From Croceibacterium_A sp964439725 (GTDB lineage Bacteria; Pseudomonadota; Alphaproteobacteria; Sphingomonadales; Sphingomonadaceae), in assembly GCA_964439725.1 (NCBI GenBank), contig CAYTPY010000106.1:1-6268 (forward strand): a DNA stretch of 6,268 nucleotides. The letters are read 5' to 3'. Shown one piece after another: positions 1 through 5,598 of the stretch. Made by a program: the position numbers and the translations under genes. Below the pieces are notes generated by a model that saw only the letters and a list, made by a program, of their open reading frames with translations, did not search any database and was not told the DNA's origin. The first letter of the stretch is position 1. Every line of letters starts with the position of its first letter.

Positions 1-331
1 CCGGGCCGATCAGCTCGGCCAGCCGGCTCTCGGTGGTCATGTGGATGTCTTCGAGTGACCAGTCCTCCGGCACCCCGTCGCGCTCGTACTCCGCGGCGAC
101 TTGGTCGAGCCCTTCGGCGATCACCTGGGCATCCTCCACCGAAACGATGGCTTTTGCGCCGAGCATCGCCACGTGAGCCTTGCTCGCCGCAATGTCCTGC
201 CGCCACAGCGCCTTGTCGAACGGGATCGAGGCGTTAATCTCGCGCATGATCGCGCTCGGCCCTTCGGCAAAGCGCCCGCCCCACATCTGGTTGGAGCCCT
301 GAATGCCCCGATTGCCCTTGGTTTCGCTCAC
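1..331 (-). CDS. argH: Argininosuccinate lyase, N-terminal part (3' end beyond window)
   Basis: Cytoplasmic enzyme of the last step of arginine synthesis: it splits argininosuccinate into arginine and fumarate. Read on the minus strand, 110 codons are visible. The family hallmark MWGGRF lies at residues 16-21, followed by INASIPFDK (32-40), the QDI-x-x-SKAH segment (45-53) and LEDIHM (93-98), which aligns with the conserved substrate-binding EDIH region of the fumarase/aspartase superfamily. The catalytic parts further along are outside the window. I chose the GTG at 331 because it gives an N-terminus MSETKGNRGIQGSNQ of the kind I recall in sphingomonad ArgH, and GAAGG lies 5 bases upstream. 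The ATG at 286 (just before WGGRF) is a possible shorter start with a weaker ribosome site. With the GTG start, the gene overlaps the start of the divergent TlpA gene by 29 bases. Family assignment is firm; the exact start is less so. Confidence 0.93.
   Translation of the reverse strand, partial: MSETKGNRGIQGSNQMWGGRFAEGPSAIMREINASIPFDKALWRQDIAASKAHVAMLGAKAIVSVEDAQVIAEGLDQVAAEYERDGVPEDWSLEDIHMTTESRLAELIGP
293..296 (+). promoter_or_regulatory. Ribosome binding site of the TlpA-like gene
   Basis: GGAG sits 6 bases before the ATG at 303. It lies inside the argH coding sequence of the other strand. It fixes the TlpA start at 303, which also gives a complete lipoprotein signal peptide. Confidence 0.6.
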
Positions 332-878
332 GTGCGCCTTCGCCCTCGCTTTGGCCGGGTGCGATAGGGAAAGCGCCGAACCGGCGCAACCGGCAGGCGA
401 AGTCGCCGAAGCGGCGGAGGAGCTTACCGGCAAAGTGGACCGCAGCTTCACCGGAGAGGTCATGCCCGCGGTGCAGCTCACCGATCCCGAAGGTCAGACT
501 CTCGACACCGCCTCGCTGCGCGGCAAACCGGTGCTAGTGAATCTCTGGGCTACCTGGTGCGTGCCCTGCGTCACCGAGATGCCGCTGCTCAACGATCTCG
601 CTGCCCAGCTGGGCGACGATGTGCTGGTCCTGACGGTGAGCGAAGATTTCCAGGGAGCCGAGAAGGTCGTGCCGTTTTTCGCCGAGCGCAACCTGGACAA
701 TCTACCGCAGTGGATGGACCCGGAAAACGAACTGGCGATGGCCTACGGTGGCGGCACGGGGCTGCCGCTGACCGTCCTCTACGATGTGGATGGTCAGGAG
801 GTCTGGCGCGTGCTCGGCGGCTACGACTGGTCGAGCGCCGAAGCGCGCGAGCTGGTAGCGGAGGCCGCCGCGACATGA
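303..878 (+). CDS. TlpA-like thioredoxin-fold lipoprotein (thiol-disulfide oxidoreductase)
   Basis: A 191-residue periplasm-facing, membrane-anchored thioredoxin-like protein, probably a reductant of periplasmic disulfides or a cytochrome c / copper-site maturation helper like TlpA/ResA. Residues 1-20 form a lipoprotein signal with lipobox LAGC and lipidated Cys20. An Ala/Glu-rich linker follows (about 21-50). The thioredoxin-like domain runs from about 51 to 190: the strand PVLVNLWAT precedes the active site W85-C86-V87-P88-C89 and the family-typical TEMP, and the cis-proline loop is GLPLT (Pro155). Asp21 just after the lipid Cys is the inner-membrane retention signal in E. coli. The stop overlaps the next gene's start by four bases (ATGA), so the two are likely translated together. 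A tlpA-type gene beside divergent argH is an arrangement I recall from other alphaproteobacteria. Its substrate cannot be read from the sequence; the next gene's product is one candidate. Confidence 0.9.
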   Translation: MPRLPLVSLTCAFALALAGCDRESAEPAQPAGEVAEAAEELTGKVDRSFTGEVMPAVQLTDPEGQTLDTASLRGKPVLVNLWATWCVPCVTEMPLLNDLAAQLGDDVLVLTVSEDFQGAEKVVPFFAERNLDNLPQWMDPENELAMAYGGGTGLPLTVLYDVDGQEVWRVLGGYDWSSAEARELVAEAAAT

Positions 879-1639
879 CCAGCCAGCTCGAGCTCGACCG
901 GCGGCGGATGCTAGGTGGTGTGGCGCTCGGGCTGGGCGGGGTTATGTTGGCCGCGTGCGGCCGCGCCGGCGCGCAAGTGGGCGCCCACGCGTGCGTCGCC
1001 ACGCCGCGCGAGATCAAGGGGCCTTTCCCCGCCGACGGCACCAACGGCCGGCCACGTCCGATCAACGTGCTGGCGATGGACGGTGTCGTGCGCCGCGACA
1101 TCCGCTCCAGCTTCGCCGGAATGAACGGCCGCGCCGATGGTGCCCAGCTCGAACTCGAGTTACGCCTAGTGCGCGAGGGCGTGAACTGCGATCCGCTCCC
1201 TGCCTACGCGGTCTATCTGTGGCAGAACGATGCCGCCGGCGCCTACTCGCTCTACAACCTGCCGAAAGAGAACTATCTGCGCGGGCTGCAAGCGGCCGAT
1301 GGCGATGGCCGCCTCGGCTTCACCGCCGTAGTCCCCGGCTGCTACGGCGGCCGCTATCCGCACTGCCACTTCGAAGTGTTCGAAAGCGCCGAAGCGGCCT
1401 TGTCTGGGGCCGCCCCGCTCCTGGTCTCGCAACTCGCCTATCCGGACTCCGAATGCCGCGAGATCTACCGGACGGACGCGCGCTACGGCGACAGCCTGCG
1501 CAACCTCGACCGTACGCCGCTCGACCGGGACTTCGTCTTCGCCGATTCCGACGCAGCGGGGCGCGCCCGTCAGACGGTGGTGCTGACCGGAGACCCCGCC
1601 TCAGGCTACCGCGGCGCCGCCACGGTAGCCCTCGCCTGA
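875..1639 (+). CDS. Intradiol ring-cleavage dioxygenase-like Tat lipoprotein
   Basis: A 254-residue protein resembling the beta-chain fold of protocatechuate/catechol intradiol dioxygenases, which use Fe(III) to open catechol rings between the two hydroxyls. Residues 8-13 (DRRRML) form a twin-arginine motif, followed by a hydrophobic stretch and lipobox LAAC with Cys28, so it should be exported folded by Tat and lipid-anchored. Family landmarks follow in order: Cys40 with TP-x-x-x-x-GPF (43-51), C105-x-P, the segment LWQNDAAGAYSLY (115-127), YLRG-x-Q (134-139), D-x-D-G-x-x-x-F-T, PGCY (154-157) and HCHF (163-166). The likely iron ligands are Tyr124 (or Tyr127), Tyr157, His163 and His165, all present. 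Unusual points are Cys156 and Cys164 in the active-site motifs, where I recall Trp and Ile in many relatives, and WQND in place of the common WHCD. The ATG at 875 is preferred because the next Met (12) would lose the twin arginines; GGAGG lies 10 bases upstream inside tlpA. Substrate unknown; activity on a catechol is inferred. Confidence 0.85.
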   Translation: MTSQLELDRRRMLGGVALGLGGVMLAACGRAGAQVGAHACVATPREIKGPFPADGTNGRPRPINVLAMDGVVRRDIRSSFAGMNGRADGAQLELELRLVREGVNCDPLPAYAVYLWQNDAAGAYSLYNLPKENYLRGLQAADGDGRLGFTAVVPGCYGGRYPHCHFEVFESAEAALSGAAPLLVSQLAYPDSECREIYRTDARYGDSLRNLDRTPLDRDFVFADSDAAGRARQTVVLTGDPASGYRGAATVALA

Positions 1640-1641
1640 GC

Positions 1642-1664
1642 CGGCTCCGCTACCAGCGGAACCG
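1642..1664. terminator. Candidate hairpin between convergent genes
   Basis: An inverted repeat with nine base pairs, one mismatch (1645/1661) and a three-base loop (1652-1654). The outer arm 1642-1644 pairs with 1662-1664 and the inner arm 1646-1651 with 1655-1660. It lies 2 bases past the dioxygenase stop and covers the receptor gene's stop codon, so it could act on both convergent transcripts. Neither strand has a following T run, so a classical intrinsic terminator is not proven. Confidence 0.35.
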
Positions 1665-4151
1665 TGCGGTCGCGCCGTAAGTCCGCGGATCGTTCGGATA
1701 GCCTGAGATACCGCGCGGCTGCGCTGGCGTGTCGAAGATCACGCCCACGTCGCGCCGATCGAGCAGGTTGCGGCCCCAGACCGACAGCGTCAGTCCATTG
1801 TTCATCTCGTACGATAGCGAGGCTGTCAGGTCCTTAACCTCGCGAGTGAACGGCAGCGCCGCAGTGATCGCTGGCGCTGCGTCGGCAATCGTGCCGTCCG
1901 GATTATAGACGATGAAGTTCGGCAGCCCTTCAACCAGTTGCGTCTCGTCCTGCCACAGGAATGAGATCCGCGGCACGATCGCTCCATTGCCGACTTCCGC
2001 CTCGTACTGAGCGCCGATCAACACAGTCCATTCGGGGATGCCGGCCGGCCGCGTACCCGACAGATCGCCGACCGCCGAGATCTCGAAGCTGTCGTACTTT
2101 GGGTCGAGCCAAGTGACGCCGAAGTTCAGCGTCAGCGCGTCGAAGAGCGTTGCCGTGCTCTCGAANNNNNNNNNNNNNNNNNNNNNNNNNNNNNNNNNNN
2201 NNNNNNNNNNNNNNNNNNNNNNNNNNNNNNNNNNNNNNNNNNNNNNNNNNNNNNNNNNNNNNNNNTTGATCGCGTTGCTGACGTCGTAAGCCAACCGGAT
2301 CGTGTAGGCGAAGTCGTCGTCCTTGATCCGGCCGTCCTCGACCGCGTTCGGCACGTCGAGGAACGGCGGCATGAACTGCAGCGCGCGAAGCTGCGCCAGC
2401 GGATTGGCCAGTGGGTTGTTCGCGTTCGCTGCCGCAAATGCCCCGACGGCGGAGGAGATCGCGCCGAAAGCGGCGGGATTGGTGGCAGCAAAGGCACCGA
2501 TCTCAGCAGCCGTTGCCTGCCGGCCCAGTCCTGCCGCCGTTCCGACCTGCTGCGCCAAACCACCTTGGAACAGCAACGTCTGGCGGAAGCCGGCGTACTG
2601 CGGCGCGTTGAAATCGATACGGGAGAACACGTCGCTCGATTCCGCCGCGGCGACGAACGTCTTGCTGTCGTGCGTGTAGTTGCCGCCCAGCGTCAGCACG
2701 AGGCCCTCGACGATCTCGAAGTCAACTTGCCCGAATAGCGAGATGGCCTCGCTCTGCAGCGTATAACGCTCGTCGAAGCCCTGCCCGGCGGCGAGGAACC
2801 GTCCGGCATAGCTGGTCCCGTCGGCCGCGCCGAACGCCGCTTCCAACGCCGGCAGGCTGAGCGCGCCGCTCGAAAGCTGCTGCACCAGCAGGTTGGCATA
2901 GGGCCGGAACTGGGTGCCGTAGATCAGCTCATTACGCTGATCGATGTCCTCGCTGATGTAGAAGGCGCCGAGCAGCAGGTCGATCCGGTCGCCGAGCTGC
3001 CCGGCAAGCCTCAGCTCCTGCGTGAACGTGCTGATGCTGAGATCCTGGAAGTTCGGGTAGATCAGGTCGGCGCTGGTGAAGTCCGAGTCCTGGGAAGTGA
3101 TGGAGTCGGTTTCGCGGAACGCGGTGATCGAAGTGACGGTGAAGCTGTCGGTCAGATCGATGTCGATCTGACCCGAGAGGCCGTAGTTCTCGATATCGTT
3201 CGTCGAATTGAAGTTGTTGTAGACCACGCCATCGAAGCGGTCGGTCGGAGCATTGACTTGCCCCCCCAGCGCGCGGATCGCCGGCGTTGCCAAGCCGTCC
3301 TGCATGTTGACCACCGCGCAGCAGTTCTCGTCGATCGCGTCGTAGTCGCCGATGATTCGCATCCGGAAACCGTTGCCCGGATCGACCAGCAATTGGCCGC
3401 GCGTAAACCAGCGGTCGCGCTCGTTGGTCCCGTCCCCTGTGCCGACATCGCGGAAGAAGCCGTCGCGCTTGTTGAGCCCTCCGGTCAGACTGATCGCCAG
3501 CGCATCGGCTACAGGCCCGGTGACATGACCCTTGAGGACGAGCTGGTCATAGTTGCCGTAAGTCGCTTCCGCCGAGCCGCCGAATTCGAACTGCGGCTCC
3601 TGCGTGGCAATCGAAATGACACCGGCCGAGGCGTTCTTGCCGAACAGCGTCGACTGCGGCCCGCGCAGCACTTCGATGCGCTGCACGTCGGGCAGGTCGG
3701 TGATCTGCGAAGCGGTGCGCGAGCGATAGACGTTGTCGACGAACACACCCACCGACGGCTCGATGCCCGCATTATTGGCGCCGTTGCCGAAGCCGCGGAT
3801 GAAGAAGTTGGTGTTGGCCGTGCTCTGCCGCTGCCCGACGCTGAGCGAGGGGACCACGGTCTGCAAATCGCGCAGGTCGCGGATCTGCGCGCGCTCGATC
3901 GTCTCAGCCGTCGTGACCGACACCGCCACTGGCGTGTCCTGCAGCGTCCGCTCGCGTTTGGTGGCGGTGACGAGGATGGAGTTGCCGGCACTGATGTCCG
4001 CGCTGCCGGTTTCTTCGCCAGATTGCGCCTGGACGGCAGCGTCGCTGTCTTGCGCGAAAGCAGCGACCGGTATGCACAAGTTGGCGGAAACTGATCCAGC
4101 CAACAGCAGGCCGCGCACAAAACCGGCTCTGCCCGCACAGACCTCAAGCAT
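1650..4151 (-). CDS. TonB-dependent outer-membrane receptor (interrupted by an assembly gap)
   Basis: A 22-strand-barrel-type receptor that imports a scarce ligand across the outer membrane using TonB energy. On the minus strand the frame is open on both sides of the N run, giving 628 residues before it and 171 after. Residues 1-33 are a signal peptide, probable cleavage after AFA. SILVTATKR (58-66) is the TonB-box region. The plug domain follows (about 66-186), with IRGFG (118-122), VGVFVDNVY (134-142), and IEVLRGPQSTLFGKNA (159-174) leading to GVISI. The barrel carries an adjacent cysteine pair (277-278) and an Ala/Asn-rich stretch (about 530-590). The C-terminus has NLLDRRD and ends ATARFRW with the usual final aromatic residue. 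GAGGAG 6 bases before the ATG supports the start. Similar plugs are frequent in sphingomonad receptors of unknown ligand; no neighbour indicates iron, vitamin or sugar. The true length is unknown because of the gap. Confidence 0.93.
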   Translation of the reverse strand: MLEVCAGRAGFVRGLLLAGSVSANLCIPVAAFAQDSDAAVQAQSGEETGSADISAGNSILVTATKRERTLQDTPVAVSVTTAETIERAQIRDLRDLQTVVPSLSVGQRQSTANTNFFIRGFGNGANNAGIEPSVGVFVDNVYRSRTASQITDLPDVQRIEVLRGPQSTLFGKNASAGVISIATQEPQFEFGGSAEATYGNYDQLVLKGHVTGPVADALAISLTGGLNKRDGFFRDVGTGDGTNERDRWFTRGQLLVDPGNGFRMRIIGDYDAIDENCCAVVNMQDGLATPAIRALGGQVNAPTDRFDGVVYNNFNSTNDIENYGLSGQIDIDLTDSFTVTSITAFRETDSITSQDSDFTSADLIYPNFQDLSISTFTQELRLAGQLGDRIDLLLGAFYISEDIDQRNELIYGTQFRPYANLLVQQLSSGALSLPALEAAFGAADGTSYAGRFLAAGQGFDERYTLQSEAISLFGQVDFEIVEGLVLTLGGNYTHDSKTFVAAAESSDVFSRIDFNAPQYAGFRQTLLFQGGLAQQVGTAAGLGRQATAAEIGAFAATNPAAFGAISSAVGAFAAANANNPLANPLAQLRALQFMPPFLDVPNAVEDGRIKDDDFAYTIRLAYDVSNAIXXXXXXXXXXXXXXXXXXXXXXXXXXXXXXXXXXFESTATLFDALTLNFGVTWLDPKYDSFEISAVGDLSGTRPAGIPEWTVLIGAQYEAEVGNGAIVPRISFLWQDETQLVEGLPNFIVYNPDGTIADAAPAITAALPFTREVKDLTASLSYEMNNGLTLSVWGRNLLDRRDVGVIFDTPAQPRGISGYPNDPRTYGATARFRW
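2166..2265. other. Assembly gap of exactly 100 N
   Basis: One hundred consecutive N, the conventional placeholder for a scaffold join of unknown length. It falls inside the barrel part of the TonB-dependent receptor. The protein stops at DVSNAI plus an incomplete codon (AAN, Asn or Lys) and resumes at FESTATL. Homologues normally have several strands between these points, so the real missing sequence is probably longer. Confidence 0.98.
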
Positions 4152-4157
4152 GCTTTG

Positions 4158-4163
4158 CTCCTC
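4158..4163 (-). promoter_or_regulatory. Ribosome binding site of the TonB-dependent receptor gene
   Basis: GAGGAG on the minus strand, 6 bases before the ATG at 4151. A strong, well-spaced match that fixes the receptor start. Confidence 0.75.
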
Positions 4164-4216
4164 TCCCCCCGCCCCCGCAGCCTATGGCTTGCGAGAAAAA
4201 AGCGGTTGTCCTTCGG

Positions 4217-4245
4217 GTGATAGGCAGCGAGTTTGACGGGCACAA
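4217..4245 (-). promoter_or_regulatory. Candidate sigma-70 promoter of the receptor gene
   Basis: On the minus strand TTGTGC (4245-4240) and TATCAC (4222-4217) are separated by 17 bases, matching three and four of six consensus positions. This would leave a leader of roughly 60 bases before the receptor start. The match is modest and alphaproteobacterial promoters vary, so it is only a candidate. Confidence 0.35.
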
Positions 4246-4256
4246 TCGGCGCTGCC

Positions 4257-4267
4257 TTGGCTGCCAA
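4257..4267. promoter_or_regulatory. Short palindrome, possible operator
   Basis: TTGGCTGCCAA is a perfect 5+1+5 inverted repeat. It lies 11 bases upstream of the candidate -35 box of the receptor gene, within the divergent region, so it could bind a dimeric regulator serving either gene. A palindrome of this size can occur by chance and I recognise no specific regulator. Confidence 0.25.
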
Positions 4268-4353
4268 CAAGTAAAATGGCGCCTGTGACCATGCTGCCAC
4301 GCCAGCCCATCTGCCCCGAAAGCAGGCCATTGCCGCTGAACCGCGCAAGCCTT

Positions 4354-4359
4354 AGGGGG
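4354..4359 (+). promoter_or_regulatory. Ribosome binding site of the glycosyltransferase gene
   Basis: AGGGGG lies 5 bases before the ATG at 4365 and supports that start. Confidence 0.6.
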
Positions 4360-4364
4360 CCAAG

Positions 4365-5513
4365 ATGGACATTGCCGATTTGCGCGTCGCCCTGTTCAGC
4401 GGGAACTACAATTACGTCCGCGACGGCGCCAACCAGGCCTTGAATCGACTTGCCGATTACCTGCTCAGGCAGGGCGCGGCTCTGCGCGTCTATGCCCCGA
4501 AGGTAGAATCGCCAGCCTTCCCGCCCACGGGGGACCTTGTCGGCATCCCCGCTGTGCCGATCCCGTTCCGCCGCGAGTATCGCTTCCCGCTCGGTCTGTG
4601 GGGAGCAGCGAAGGACGACTTGGCGGCGTTCCGGCCCAACGTGATTCACGTTTCATCGCCCGACCCGACCGCTCATGCTGCGCTCCGCTGGGCGGAAGAG
4701 CGGAAGCTCCCGATCCTCGCTTCGGTCCACACCCGCTTCGACACTTATCCTCGGTATTACGGCATGGCTTTCGCCGAGCCGTGGCTGGAGCGGACGATGC
4801 GGCGTTTCTATCGGCGCTGCGACGCGCTGGTCGCCCCGTCGGAGAGCATGGCCGAGGTGCTTCGCGCGCAAGGCATGAACGACGACATCGGCATCTGGTC
4901 GCGCGGCGTCGATCGGACGATCTTCGACCCTTCGCACCGCGACCTAGCTTGGCGCCGCTCACTTGGCATCGCGGACGACGACGTGGCGGTAGGCTTCCTC
5001 GGGCGTCTTGTGATGGAAAAGGGCCTCGACGTCTTTTCGGATACGATGATGCTGCTCCGTCAGCGCGGCATCGCGCATAAAGTCCTGGTCGTCGGCGAGG
5101 GTCCGGCCCGCGGCTGGTTCGCCGAGCGGGTGCCCGAGGCGGTCTTCACCGGCATGCTGACTCACGCCGAGCTCGGTCGCGCCGTCGCGAGTATGGACAT
5201 GCTGCTCAACCCATCGGTGACCGAGACGTTCGGCAACGTCACCCTTGAGGCCATGGCCTCGGGCGTCCCGGTCATCGCCGCGCGCGCCACCGGCAGCACC
5301 AGCTTGGTGAGCGAAGGGCAGACCGGCCGTCTGGTCGAGCCAGGCAACGTCCCCGCCTTCGCCGACGCCGTAGCCGCCTATGCGACCGACCCAGCGCGAC
5401 GCGCAGCCCACGGCGCCGCCGGCGAGGAACGCAGCCGTGCCTATTCGTGGGACGCGATCAACGGCGCCGTCGCCGACGTTTACACTCGTCTCGTCAACGC
5501 TAAGCCGCGTTAG
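4365..5513 (+). CDS. GT4-family glycosyltransferase
   Basis: A 382-residue GT-B fold, retaining glycosyltransferase that moves a sugar from a nucleotide donor to a lipid or glycan, likely in the cytoplasm at the inner membrane face. The N-terminal acceptor domain (about 1-190) has the glycine-rich start GNYNYVRDGANQALNRL (14-30) and SVHTRFDTY (120-128), where His122 fits the conserved catalytic-loop His. The C-terminal donor domain (about 195-382) has FLGRLVMEKG (211-220; Arg214 and Lys219 are the usual phosphate-binding pair), VVGEGP (242-247) and the E-x7-E motif Glu287/Glu295 within ETFGNVTLEAMASG. No membrane segment or signal peptide is seen. The pattern resembles the subgroup containing mannosyltransferases MgtA/PimB and the sulfolipid synthase SqdX, so a lipid acceptor is plausible; sphingomonads make glycosphingolipids, but assigning that role here is speculation. 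No other envelope gene lies beside it. Confidence 0.9.
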   Translation: MDIADLRVALFSGNYNYVRDGANQALNRLADYLLRQGAALRVYAPKVESPAFPPTGDLVGIPAVPIPFRREYRFPLGLWGAAKDDLAAFRPNVIHVSSPDPTAHAALRWAEERKLPILASVHTRFDTYPRYYGMAFAEPWLERTMRRFYRRCDALVAPSESMAEVLRAQGMNDDIGIWSRGVDRTIFDPSHRDLAWRRSLGIADDDVAVGFLGRLVMEKGLDVFSDTMMLLRQRGIAHKVLVVGEGPARGWFAERVPEAVFTGMLTHAELGRAVASMDMLLNPSVTETFGNVTLEAMASGVPVIAARATGSTSLVSEGQTGRLVEPGNVPAFADAVAAYATDPARRAAHGAAGEERSRAYSWDAINGAVADVYTRLVNAKPR

Positions 5514-5534
5514 CCTAGGCCCTCCCGCTCTGGG

Positions 5535-5568
5535 CGCGAGCCGCACCGCCACGGGAAAGAAGCTCGCG
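5535..5568 (+). terminator. Weak hairpin after the glycosyltransferase gene
   Basis: CGCGAGC (5535-5541) pairs with GCTCGCG (5562-5568), a seven-base-pair stem with a 20-base loop, in the 85-base space before rarA. It is followed only by ACATTTCG, not a true T run. The loop is long and the T tract poor, so the two flanking genes may be cotranscribed. Confidence 0.25.
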
Positions 5569-5598
5569 ACATTTCGTTCAAGCGCCTATTGGCAGCCG

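Larger units (their letters stand above)
4152..4364. other. Divergent intergenic region between receptor and glycosyltransferase genes
   Basis: These 213 bases separate two divergent starts and contain no convincing gene; the reading frames crossing it are extensions or shadows of the flanking genes. It holds a ribosome site and a possible sigma-70 promoter for the receptor, an 11-base palindrome, a C-rich run (4165-4176; G-rich on the receptor transcript), an A6 run (4196-4201) and the glycosyltransferase ribosome site. TAAAAT (4272-4277) looks like a -10 box for the glycosyltransferase but has no matching -35 box. Confidence 0.7.

Noticed and set aside
213..239. Possible sigma-70 promoter for the TlpA gene inside argH
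   Set aside because: TTGTCG and GTTAAT are only 14 bases apart, and the -10 match is weak.
557..874. Upstream extension of the dioxygenase reading frame into the TlpA gene
   Set aside because: The extension is Arg-rich shadow sequence of the TlpA frame. Starting at 875 gives a proper Tat lipoprotein signal and an ATGA overlap.
955..1680. Plus-strand open frame of 241 codons over the dioxygenase
   Set aside because: Arg/Pro-rich shadow in another frame of the dioxygenase gene; no recognisable motif or ribosome site.
3258..4094. Long plus-strand open frame (278 codons) opposite the receptor gene
   Set aside because: It is antisense to the well-supported plug domain, rich in Arg and Ala from reversed GC-rich codons, and resembles no family I know.
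4196..4230. Possible leader terminator (T6 on the minus strand) in the receptor 5' leader
   Set aside because: The bases before the T run form no convincing stem, so attenuation or a riboswitch expression platform is not supported.
4182..4649. Minus-strand open frame crossing the intergenic region and the glycosyltransferase start
   Set aside because: Overlaps the conserved N-terminus of the glycosyltransferase on the other strand and shows no domain of its own.
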